Shown here: in pieces, positions 10,908 to 24,100 of the stretch
Numbering within the stretch: the first letter of the stretch is position 1
How the letters are laid out: every line of letters starts with the position of its first letter
NCBI GenBank assembly: GCA_963576735.1
Contig: OY755196.1
Coordinates: 10,955,912-11,019,911, forward strand
Source of the DNA: Bedellia somnulentella
Taxonomy: Eukaryota > Arthropoda > Insecta > Lepidoptera > Bedelliidae
DNA length: 64,000 bases
Direction of reading: 5' to 3'
Notes under the pieces: model-generated
Told to the model about the DNA's origin: nothing
Databases searched by the model: none
Seen by the model: the letters and a program-made list of their open reading frames with translations, nothing else
Made by a program: the position numbers and the translations under genes

Positions 10908-12075
10908 GTGAGTAAAACCTTTTTGAGGTGTATCATTATCAACTTATTATAACCGAAGACCCCTGGTGTTTTGTAATGGATGGAATTTGGCTTACTCACA
11001 ACTGAGCGGATTTAAATTCGGTTTGACTCAATTAGAGGCGCCATTTTGAAATAATATTGATTTTGATCTGTCTAATTCTACTTTATATAACCACGGCTAT
11101 AAATACCTAAAACAGGTATCCAGTAATTTAGATTTCTATATTATTTTGCCACTGTTGGAAGTTGATATAGAAAAAGATACTTAAATAAAGAAACTGCCGG
11201 CGATGGGTCTTATCTAGAGCTATATCGTCCAACAATCACTTATAAAACCCCAAATTGTTAGTGCACTTCTAAGAATACACTACACAAGTACCATTAATGA
11301 ATATAGACGCCAACATATAAATATTAAGTCATTACGACGACGCTTTGAGGATTTAAGTGAAATAAACGAGCGGAAAATAATGTCGAGTACTTATTTATTC
11401 TTAAAGTAATCAGTACTTACCTATTTACACACATATATTCACGGCAATGAATCCTTTGAAAGGGTAACCAGAGCTAAGGAATTAGAAATACCTCAGCCAC
11501 TTTTGAAAGTTAAGTGTGGAAAAGATGGTAAAATAAAGGTTGTTGGTGATGGTTCTCCAACATCGCCCAAAAATCCATTAAAAAGCCCCAATACCCTTAG
11601 TCGCCTCTTACGTAGACCCAAGGAAAGAAACAGGGTAGTGTTATTCTAAGCCGACACCACACAGCTATTTATAATGAATATAACCAAATATCAGAATAAT
11701 AATATATAATAATAATTATTATATTATTATTATTATATGTATATATTTTTATTGAAAAAAGTTACAGTAAATTGAGTTTCATACTCCCTAACAAAAGGGC
11801 AAAACCCTGTAAACTTAGGATAAGTATTTTGCTCAACCCATAAAGTTGGCTCACAATCATTTCGGCGTCTTAAAAAATATGTTTATAAACTAAAAGTTAC
11901 ACAAAAAGAAAGAGATCAACCAATAGCACAAGTTCTCTCTCAAAAAGAGTTAATTAAACTAAGTTAATTTTAATTATATTAAATGAATAACTTAAATTTA
12001 ATACATGTAGATTGTAATCAATTGCATGCTTTTGCATCCTCAAATGTATGTGTGCGTTAGTAAGTATGTATGTGT

Positions 12076-12122
<47 letters not shown>

Positions 12123-15100
12123 TATGTTTGTGTGTGTGTTTGCGAATAATGCGAATATTATTAATATCTTGGTTCGCCTGGCTTTGCCTGTTGATGGTTT
12201 TTAGTAAAAGCTACTAAGTATTTCATACCTATCATGCCTGAAACATGAAATGATGAAAACATTCATCTATGCCTGAAAATAATACTTTTAAATTACGTTC
12301 AAATTTTATTTCCTGAATCCCCTTTATGTCAATCGACAACGATACGTCTTCTCAACTATATACTAACAACACTAACGTCACTCATAAATAAAAGATGTTA
12401 TTAAAGGAAAGAAAAATTTCGACACTGGCGGGGTTCGAACCCGCGACCTTCGGGTATACGCCCCCGTCGCTCTGCCAACTGAGCCACAGTGTCAGTTGGC
12501 ATCCAGCGCGAAATTTCTCTATCCTTTGTTTCTTTTTTACACGTTCAAGTAGTGTTTGCGTTTCCTACCTCCGAATTTTTAACTAATTCGGACGGCCACT
12601 TGTCTATCTTTTCAGATAGAATGCAAATGTTGGAAACGCCTAACTATCACATAATTTAATGTTTTTTTTGACATGAATTCCTCATGTGGGGATTATTACT
12701 CATAAATAAAAGATGTTATTAAAGGAAAGAAAAATTTCGACACTGGCGGGGTTCGAACCCGCGACCTTCGGGTATACGCCCCCGTCGCTCTGCCAACTGA
12801 GCCACAGTGTCAGTTGGCATCCAGCGCGAAATTTCTCTATCCTTTGTTTCTTTTTTACACGTTCAAGTAGTGTTTGCGTTTCCTACCTCCGAATTTTTAA
12901 CTAATTCGGACGGCCACTTGTCTATCTTTTCAGATAGAATGCAAATGTTGGAAACGCCTAACTATCACATAATTTAATGTTTTTTTGACATGAATTCCTC
13001 ATGTGGGGATTATTACTCATAAATAAAAGATGTTATTAAAGGAAAGAAAAATTTCGACACTGGCGGGGTTCGAACCCGCGACCTTCGGGTATACGCCCCC
13101 GTCGCTCTGCCAACTGAGCCACAGTGTCAGTTGGCATCCAGCGCGAAATTTCTCTATCCTTTGTTTCTTTTTTACACGTTCAAGTAGTGTTTGCGTTTCC
13201 TACCTCCGAATTTTTAACTAATTCGGACGGCCACTTGTCTATCTTTTCAGATAGAATGCAAATGTTGGAAACGCCTAACTATCACATAATTTAATGTTTT
13301 TTTGACATGAATTCCTCATGTGGGGATTATTACTCATAAATAAAAGATGTTATTAAAGGAAAGAAAAATTTCGACACTGGCGGGGTTCGAACCCGCGACC
13401 TTCGGGTATACGCCCCCGTCGCTCTGCCAACTGAGCCACAGTGTCAGTTGGCATCCAGCGCGAAATATCTCTATCCTTTAGTATACAAAAAGGAATATAT
13501 GAAACTCATCTATCAATCATTCATTAGTATATACTGACGACTATAAATCCCAAAAAGGGTAGCTACAGTTTCAGAGGTAGTAATTCTTTATCCACTTTTG
13601 GAAGTTGAATGGCGAAAAGGTAGTCAAATAGGTCTCCAACTGCATCGTCCAGTAATCATTTAACAAGCCTCAATGTTCTTTATATATCTGCTACTACGGC
13701 CGCGCCAGCGGGAATATAAATATAAAAAAACAAAAGTCAAGATAGTGTGTTGGTATTTTGGATGTAACCCGGATGCAAAAAATGTAGTCCATGCGGACGT
13801 AGTCGCGGGCAAAAAGCTAGTAAGAATAATAAAGTAGATTCTCTATGTAATCATCTTAGCTGAAATACGGATGGACGGACTATGATATGGTTTATTTTGC
13901 ATGAAAGATGACAAAAAATTAATGAAAATATAATAGCAATTATTAAAAAGTAAGAAATAAAAGGGATAGTTCAAATAGATAAACAATTATAAAGTAGGCA
14001 CACAACATATTTTAACCCCCGACGGAGGCGTATTCATAACCGGGTGTGTCCGCCGGCACAATAGTCCCCGCCCTCGTAACCGGATATCCGGCAAACATCC
14101 CCGTTGTCAAGGTTACGCTGTGTCTCGAAGCCTGTAGAGATCATATCCAATTAATTGTTTTTGTTCAAGAATATTTTTATAGCAACACAGAGGGAAGTTT
14201 TAAACAGATGACTTAAAAATGCGTATGTTTTTATAGTTGGGAAATCTTTCGAATCATATTGAAATTTAAATATTAACATGAGATAATAATTAGAAGGGCA
14301 AGCACGAGCGCTATTTTATCGACACGATAACGGTTAGAATGAGATGGCAGTATACGATACTAACGCCCGATTTCTGAATTGAGTATTCAAGCTGAGAGCG
14401 ACTTAAGTATCTTTTTGTCTCATTCAGTTGTTAAGATTTCAATGCGACAGAACGATACTTAAGTTGTTCTCAGCTGGAATACTCAATTTAGAAATCAGGC
14501 GTAAGTAAGTGCGTAAGAAATGGCTGCTTTATCCCACGCGATAACTAGTTTAAACACGGCTCGTACTAGTCGGGCAGGTGTTCATAAAATGTATTACTAA
14601 TAAAATATTAATAATCGACCTTATTTCTGATTCAGTTATATTTAACATTACCACCCATTGTAGATTATGTAGAGACAGATTGGATTTTTTATCGCATCCG
14701 ACAAAATGTATGTAATTTTATTCCTTTTTTAACCTTAAACGAAAACTCCGTTAATTGGATTATCGAGTGATTATGCGTAAGTAAGATCTCTGTATTAAAA
14801 TGTCAAAATAATTTGTAATTTGTCATGACCATCTTTTCCCCCCCTCAACTTCCAAAAGTGGCTAGGGAAATTTTAATTCCAACAGGGTCATTTCATTACT
14901 ATTAACCATTACTGTTCCTATTATATTTATCCCTTATTTTTATCTTAACACATTTAAAGTACAATAATTTTAGAAATTGTTTACTTGCAATTCAAAAGCA
15001 GCAAGTGATTATTAGTTGAATTAGTCTAAGGTATCAACCATTTGGGTCTACTAGTTCCTGCCCAATTCATACCGTATTGTTTCTTGTTATTGTTATTTTC

Positions 15101-18100
15101 ACAGATTTTAAGGTATTCATTAATCAATGTAACTTTTTTATCCGCAATTTATAAGCAGTAAAAAAGAGTGGAGTACTTTATCTATCTACTAGAAACTACA
15201 AGTTAAATTAGATCAAAAGTTCTCAACCCCCTGCCGCGCGCGTCCATCCCATTATAATTCGGGACGCGGCGTCATTATCGAACTGGTAATTGATACTGTA
15301 GGAGGGTCTTTGTTTATATATTTAGCTTCGTGGCAATTTTAATAATATGTTGTGCTGGTAATATACATTGGGGAACGATAAAGTGTTTAAAGAGATACAA
15401 AGGAAATTTATGAAATGTAGATAAATAGGAATAATGTGGATTGTATATTAGATTGAGATCAGGTAACGTAGAACGTTTAAAAAACAGCTTTTTTTAAGAT
15501 AATATTTATGCGTATGTAAATTAATGTGAAAGAAGGTTTATCGGGATTGTACGGATTTGATTGTATGCATCTGCCTTCATCAATGAACCTTTCCAGTTTA
15601 ATATGCAAGTTATTTTGGATAGTTTTTATTATTATACATTTTGAGTTGTTTGTTTATTTTATAAAATGAAATGCATAAAAAGGAAAATAAGTGGAAACAC
15701 CAACCTATCCAAATCAGCTCAAATTATGTTATTAATTGTCATAAATCTTATTTTTCTATTTAACAGTGCCTCTTTAGGTAGCGAAAGAGATGTCTTTAAA
15801 AAATATTTATGTCTTCTACCTCATTTCATAACTTAATTTACTGCAGAGTTGCCTTGAATTGGTACAGATATAAAGCTAGTTAATTGCAGGATGGGGCTCA
15901 TAATATCAGGTAGTCATCTCAAAACTCAACTCAAACGTTCACGCCGTATAGCCCCGAAGGGGTTGGTAGAAGTACTAATACTTCTGAACATCACGTGACA
16001 TTGTCATATAGTGTTTAGAGTACCCACGGTTTGATTGGACAGGGTACTCACGTGATAGGGGGCAAGCCTATCGCCATTTTTGTACGAATTCACTGACACA
16101 TGACTAAGTACAACTTAGCCATGTGGGTTTCCTCATGATGTTTTCTTTCATCGGCGGTTTGCCCCCTATCACGTGAGTACACTGTCCGAGCAAAATGTGG
16201 GTTCTCTAAACACCAAGTGCCAGAGTACCTCTGCCAACCACTCGGTAATATTCGGCGTGAAAGTTTGAGTCTTGAGTTGTTTACAGGTGATTAGTGTCAA
16301 AACTAAAAAAAAAAAACAGATAATACATACAGATGTTCCATAAAAAACATTATAAGTCAAACTTGTTAACTATACAATTTCTTTTCAGGATACTTGCCGA
16401 ACATATTTATTTTAATAATAGTTTATTCATGTCATGATTCATAAGTCCAATTAAATACTTATGTAACTTAGTTTTATAAATTAAGTACTTAAACATAACT
16501 TTCTGCTTGAGCTAGGTTTACCTGTATTTCAGGCAATAACGATAACTATAACAAAAAAGGACGTTATTGAAGACAATATTTAATAATAGAATGGAATAAC
16601 TCTTTATTGCACATCAAACACAAATTTACAAAACAAATTATCAAACAGTATACAGCGAGGTACATTAGGCGGTCTTATCGGTAAAAGCAATCTCTTCCTG
16701 ATAACCTTTGGAAGATGAGATGGGTAAATTAGTTATCTGGGTAGATGCACAAAACAAGGCCAAAAAAAACAATAATAATCTATTTAGCTTACTTTAATCT
16801 AGGTTGGAGAAGTATTCATTTTACTTTTCGGGGCATCAGGTAATCCATCTAATAATTTTTTAACAAAACAAGATAAGTGTAACAAAACTTGTTTATTACT
16901 TACTCCCCAGGATTCAAACGTGGGACATCTAGATTTCGTGGCCTATGCTAAGCTTTGGACCACAAAAGCGTTGTATTTTATATATGAATCAACTTAATTA
17001 ACTATTGTAGGCCTTTTTAAGTGATTTCATTCCAAGGGAAAATCAACTTTAACAAGTGGTTGAGAATGTTATTTCCCGGAAGATTTATAGCATACATTTA
17101 TTTCATACTATGGGCCCGGTTAGCCTGTTAATTTCGTTTTTAGTTTCTTCACCTGTTTAATGCAATATCGTATTGTCATCAGAAAATAGTGGACTAATCT
17201 TTGACGTATCATGTCTTATATTTGATAAAAAAATGGATTTTTTTATATTTTGGTTGGTTTTGAACTATTAATTTTATCATGTACCTGATAAATAGTTAGT
17301 TTAAAACCTTCTTCTGACTCTTTTATCAGCCAAGGTAACTTGTATAAACATTTATATTGTTACAATTATAGTCCTACCGCAAATACCCAATTTAATTTTC
17401 CTAAAAGTAAATCTACATCGTCTTAATCAAGTACCTACCAAATTTGCCTCCGTGAACTATCTTATAAATATTAATTCCTATAACTACTGACCACCACTAC
17501 AATCAAAATAAAACAACACAACCCATCTCTATCATAAAAAAGCAACAAAAATCAGTATTGACACACCCAACCAAAAACTAAAAACCCGGAAATGGCCCGT
17601 CCGGCTGTCACACACATGTGTGCAAACGCAAATAGTTCTATTTGCGACCACCCAGACCTAGTTTCGTACATTGCAACCGTCGCAGCGATGAAGGGTTAAC
17701 CCGACTCTTTTTTGTTTACTTTCACTGCGTGGTTCTTGAGATTAAATCTTATTGATTTGGCAGAATTATAATGTAGAGGCGAGATATGTTTTGTAAACTT
17801 TTTTACTACTAAATCATGTTAATAATTCTCCATACATACGTATATCTCTCTCTACATACATACTCTCTCTCTACAAACCATAAATCTCAAATATTGGTGG
17901 CCGGAGCTTCAGAGCTAGAAACTCCTCAGTCACATTTAGAAGATGATGAGGGACAAGATGGTAGAAATAAATTATCGTTGGTGATGGGTCTGCAACCGCA
18001 TCGCCCAAAAACTTCTTGATATCCTTTTAGATAACAAAGGTTACAAGAGCCTTTTAAGTGATCCTTAAGTTTGTTGGTATGAAACCATTCTTCATTACAC

Positions 18101-21100
18101 TATATACTCATGGCTATAAATCCCTAAAAGGGGTAGCCAGAGCTGAGAAATTATCAATTCCTCAGCCACTTTTGGAAGTTGAGTGGGGAAAAGATGGTAG
18201 AATAAAGGTATATATTCTTAATTACATACATACATACATATACTCACGGCTATAGATCCCTAGAAGGGGTAGCCAGAGCTAAGGAATTAAAAATTAATTC
18301 TTAATTACAATTACACAATATTTGAACCTCATACTTCTTAAAGAATTAAGCTGTGTAGTGTTGTCTTAGAATATCACTACCCCATTTCTTCCCGTGGGCT
18401 TCAATGTAAAAGGCGGCTAAGGGTATCGGGGCTTATAAAGTGATTTTTGCCATCTGGTTGGAGACTTCTTGTTGATTTCCAAAAACTGCTGAGGAATTTC
18501 TTTTTTCGAAGCTCTGGCTACACCTTTTAGGGATTTATAGCCGTGAGTATGTATGTATGCACTTAAATTGACTGAAGATTAAGTCATCCTATCTGCCTGT
18601 CCCTTGGTAGGATTACCGTTAGTATAGTTAAGTAGCTTAAAAAATTTCAAGTGCCACAAATGACGGACCGCGCTGCCCGAATGTGATTAAAAATAATAGT
18701 ACCGTTACCAACCCTTTCAGTAAAAGAAGCAGTGAATATATGACGTATTATAATCAAACCGAATTCGGTGTGGGGGATGTCCATTAGCAACCCCTGCGCT
18801 CCTCTTAGTATCACTTACATACATTGATGGGGAAATTGTAGAGTACGCATTGTGTTTAATTGTACAACTCACTGTTCTGTCAGTGTGGACGATGTTAAAT
18901 GCGAATAAATGCAGGCATGCAATTACTTGTTATTGTTGTATAAGATGATGTTTTATATAAGATGCTATCGTAATTTATCAATTAATTAATAATTGTGTGT
19001 TCGGAAAATGCACTCTCCTAACATCTAGTAGATATTTCATAGCAGCTGGAATTTTTGTAGACAATTAGTCTGTGTTTTTTTGTTTGTTACTTTACTTCTA
19101 TTTCTCCGATATATAATCTGTTTTTTATTTTGCGTTTAATATGCACTGAATTTAGATTACCGTACAATACCAGCATATAAATCTAATCAGGATAATGAGA
19201 TAAACCTTTAACGTGTACAAAGTTTGAATTAAATATGTCCGTTCAAAGTGGGTCTAAATTGAGTCGAAAAACATTAGAATGTTTTTCGTTCATGAAAACC
19301 TTATAGGGGATGTGCTGACACTACTTAAAGAGTGTAAAACAAACAACGATTTCGCACTGGAAACCATTGGCACTATATTGTCAGAACGACGTGGGCGTGT
19401 ACCCAGAGGTCGTAAGTTCGATCCCTGCTAGTGCGAAATTTTTCTTTCCTTTATTTATGAGTCCAAAAGAGTTGGTTACATACATACATACAATACTTAC
19501 ATGTGAAGCTAAAAATGCGTGTTAAATATGAGTAATGTATATGAAGATGCAAAAAATACTATGCCAATGACACTTAATTGTTTGCAAAAAAGTGAGTGAA
19601 TTATTTTATTTCTTTAGATTCTTGAATTTTTTACCGACTTTTGTAAATATAATTATGGCATTAGTTCTGAACAATATGGACAGTCACAGATCAATAATAG
19701 CCATTTAATTGGGCTCAGAGTATTTTGAACATTGCAATGTTTCTGTTTGATGACAGGCTTCATTAAAAGCACTAAAAAGCGCTTGAAAAACATTTGCCAC
19801 AAAAACCGAAATCTATTGGAAAAATATGACACTGTTTTTACTTATAGACCGGAGCCAGTGACGAATTTAGTTAATAATTTCTTTTGGAACAGTAATTTAA
19901 TTAGTAGTAACAGTAATTCTATATACATAATTCAGAAATTGCGTCTTTACGAACGTAGGTAAATCTTACATCGAAATATATTTGGAAGCTATGTAGTGTT
20001 GGCTTAGAATAACACTACCCCATTTCTACCTAGGGCTTTTTCAAGTGATTAATGGGCGATGTGGTTGGAGACGCGTCACCAAAAACATTTATTATTGCCA
20101 TCTTTTCCCCACTCAACTTCCAAAAGTGGCTGAGAAATTTCTCATTCCAAAGCTCTGGCTACCTCGTTTAGGGAATCATAGTAGTGAGTATATGTATTTG
20201 CTAGCCGTTATTATTATATTATTTGATGATATCGATTAATTTATTACAACTAAAAAATATTCGTTAAAATTCCAACAACGCATACAAACTCTATAAATAC
20301 TTTACTCTGTGTACCTATCCCTCACAGAAATAAGGGTGAAGGAAAAGCATAAGCTACCTATAATAATGGGATTCCATATAATTGCGTTATTAATTTACAT
20401 AGTTCTCACCATGGATACAAACATCATAAAATAAAATCATAACATAACATATACTCACGGCTATAGATCCCTAGAAGGGGTAGCCAGAGCTAAGGAATTG
20501 GAAATTCCTCAGCGACTTTAAAAAATATGAGTGGGGAAAAGATGATAAAGTAAAGGTTGTTGGTGATGGGTCTTCAGCCACATTGCCCAAAAATCCCTTA
20601 AAAGCCCCAACACCGTCAGTCGCCTTTTACGTACACACATCGGTAGAAACGGGGTAGTGCTATTCTAAGTCGGCACTACACGGCAACATTTATCATACAG
20701 CGCGAATTTAAGGTATTCGACGAGAAACTACTATCAGTGGTACTAGTATTTTTGTAATAATACACTTCCTCATAAATACATACAATTCAGCCATGTGGGT
20801 TCCCACACGATGTTCACCGTTCGTTAACAACATTGATAAATGAAGCATACATATTATTTTAGTAAAGACACTTAGGTAAAGGCCCAACTCAGGATTTGAA
20901 CTCGCCTCCCTGCAGAAGCTATACTTCTTTCACTCACCTATCACGGCTGTCACATTTACGTCAAAATATCAGTAATTAATCTATCCTCTCCACAGGTCCT
21001 CCAACAAGCTGGCAACATAGAGCGTCTAGGGAGGTTCCTCTGGTCCCTCCCGGCCTGCGAGCGGCTCCACGCTCACGAATCGGTGCTCAAAGCCAAGGCC

Positions 21101-24100
21101 ACTGTGGCCTTCCATAGGGGGAACTTTAAGGAGTTGTACAGACTGTTGGAGTCACACACCTTTAGCCCGCATAACCATGGCAAGTTGCAGACTTTGTGGC
21201 TTAAAGGTATGGAATTACTTAATACAAATACTTAATATTTACTCATTTTATTATTTATTTGTTTGCTGTGTAGTGTCGGCTTAGAATAACACTACCCCAT
21301 TTCTTCCAGTGGGTGTACGTAAAAGGCGACTAACGGTATTGGGGCTTTGAAGGGATTTTTCGGCGATGCGGTTGGAGACCCATCACCAACAACCTTTATT
21401 TTGCTATCTTTTCCCCACTAAACTTTCCAAAGTGGCTGAGGAACTTCTAGTTCCTTAGCTCTGGCTACCCCTTCTAGGGATTTATAGCCGTGAGTATATG
21501 TATGTATGTGTATGCAAGAGCGGATCCAGCCCTCAATGTAGGTTGTGGGCAAAGCTACCTAAACTTCCGATTCCAACTCAGCCTACTTATTGTAGGCCTA
21601 ATAGACCATGAAAGGATGAGCCTACAACCTAATTAGCCTCGATCTTGTTTTTTTAAAACATACCCTTTTTATATTTTAAATTGATAAAAGACATTAAACT
21701 AAATAACACTTTTTATGTATTAATTATTTTGTAAATTACAATATTTTAGATAAGCATTCTATAGGCAAAGTTATTTCATTTGATATCTCCAATTTAAAAT
21801 ACAAAAAGGGTATGTTTTAAAAACGAGATCTAGGGCAATAAGGGTTGTGGGCATGCCCATCTTGCCCACATGGCTGGATCCGCGCGTGTTTGTATGTAAA
21901 CGGTGAGGAAACCCACAAGGCTATGTTGCTTGAGTCTTTGAGTGTATGTAAAATAATGCTAATATTTGTCCCACCAGCGCACTACATGGAAGCGGAACGT
22001 CTCCGCGGCCGGCCTCTAGGAGCCGTCGGCAAGTACCGAGTGCGGCGTAAGTTTCCACTGCCCAGGACGATTTGGGATGGAGAGGAAACTAGCTATTGTT
22101 TTAAGGTTAGTGATGTTTAAAACCGACTTATGCAACATACATACGATACTACTACTGCGGTTGGAGACCCATCACCAACAACCTTTACTTTAGTATCTTT
22201 TCCCCACTCAATTTTCCAAAAGTGGCTGAGGAATTTCTAATTCCTTAGCTCTGGCTACCCCGTCTAGGGATTTATAGCCGTGAGTATATGTATGTACTAC
22301 TACTAAATCTACTTAAAACTTTTTAAAATGTCAATATATTGTATTTTCGCCTATAAATAAAATCATTTATATTATCTATTATTATCATTATTTACTCATT
22401 TTATCATCCATAGGTTGTCTGAATGAAAACATTTCTTCTGATAAGATCACCAATTGTACTTCAAACTAAGAACGTAGAGTCTATAAAATGCATTGAATGA
22501 GATATTTAATAACATTTTATGTTTTTAGTTTTTGATTCTATACTATAGGCATAATAATAATTAAAGTTAAACACTTTTTTCTGATTATAGGTAGATCCGT
22601 TTAGCTTGTGTTGTTTTCCATTAGCAGTGTGATGTATTCAGAAGGTGTTTATCGGTGAGGGGAAATATCGTAACAAAACCAGCATAGTTATACTTAGTCA
22701 TGTGACAGTGTATTCGTACAAAACGGCGATAGGCCTGCTCCCTATCACGTGAGTACACTGTCCATGCAAAACGTGGGTGTTCAAATACCAGGAACAAATG
22801 TTTGAGGTTTAAATTATATAGTACCGCTGCCACCCTCTACAGATTTAACATCATATCATATAATGTTAAATTATCGGTTCACCACATCAAAGCAAATTTT
22901 TATTGTTTAGTCCTACTAATATCATGTTTTAGGAAAAAACTAAATCGCCCAATTTTCATTTCTTAATCATAATAATATGTGTATTTTTAGGAAAAATCAA
23001 GATCGGTGTTACGAGACTGGTACCTCCACAATCCATATCCATCACCCAAAGAGAAGAGGGAGTTGGCAGAGACAACAGGATTGACTACTGTGCAGGTATT
23101 GGCAAAATAAAAAAAAACATCTATTTTATAAAGTGAAAACGACTTTAGGCAGTATTTTTGAGTCAACTAATCCAGTTTGGTAAATATATTATTAAAGAGA
23201 ATAATAAAGGTAGTAGAAGAATTATTACTAAGGACAATAAGTTTTCACCCCTAAAATTAAACCCTTTGGTTGTTTTATGGCTATAATAAGAAGACTGGTC
23301 TTTCAAGACTCATTTCACAAAGCTTATAAGTATTTAATACCCATTAGATTTTTTAGGACTGAAGTCAGATTGACCGAAGAAGTAAAATTAAGATGATGCC
23401 ATGCAAGCCCGAAGGACAGGAGGAAATCTTTTTAACTCTTTAAAGCCTTTTAATTACTTGCTAAACATAAAAAGATTCCTAAAGTTATTAAAAAGCCAAT
23501 CCTTAGAGAATAAAAGCCTTAATAGATTTTAAGCTTCCTGAAGTCCTTTATTACTATTATGTTTATTACTTCTTACTTACTTATGTTATTTATTACTAAC
23601 GGTATTCGGGGCTTTTAAGGGATTTTTGGGCGATGCGGTTGGAGACCCATCACCAACAACCTTTATTTCACCATCTTTTCCCCATGCAATTTCCAAAAGT
23701 GGCTGAGGAATTTCTAATTCCTTAGCTCTGACTACCCCTTCTAGGGATTTAAAGCCGTGAGTATATGTATGTAGATTTTTATAGGGCTGAAGTCGACTGT
23801 AAAATTAAGATGATGGCATACACGGATCATAAATTAAAAGACTTAAGCCCGAAGGACAGGCGGAAATCTTTTTAACTCTTTAAAGCCTTTTAATTACTTG
23901 CTAAACATAAAAAGATTCCTAAAGTTATTAAAAAGCCAATCCTTAGAGAATAAAAGCCTTAATAGATTTTAAGCTTCCTGAAGTCCTTTATTACTATTAT
24001 ATTAATTACTACTTACTTACATACATACATACATATACTCACGGCTATAAATCCCTAAAAGGGGTAGCCAGAGCTGAGAAATTAGAAATTTCTCAGCCAC

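Noticed and set aside
12026..12217. Cysteine/valine-rich frame
   Set aside because: Translation of the (TG)n microsatellite.
12395..13221. Three identical 63-codon frames at regular spacing
   Set aside because: They arise only because the 317-bp unit is repeated. The coding-like strand is opposite to the tRNA-like fold, and the sequence [20 protein letters not shown] is a known artefact of translating tRNA-like repeats.
12421..13445. Cluster of functional tRNA genes
   Set aside because: Stems are good, but the anticodon arm has a 4-bp stem and 8-nt loop and the element is clearly a dispersed repeat. I treat it as tRNA-like.
19732..19962. 76-codon plus-strand frame in so intron 1
   Set aside because: No start context, domain or homologous copy in the window; length is within chance for this composition.
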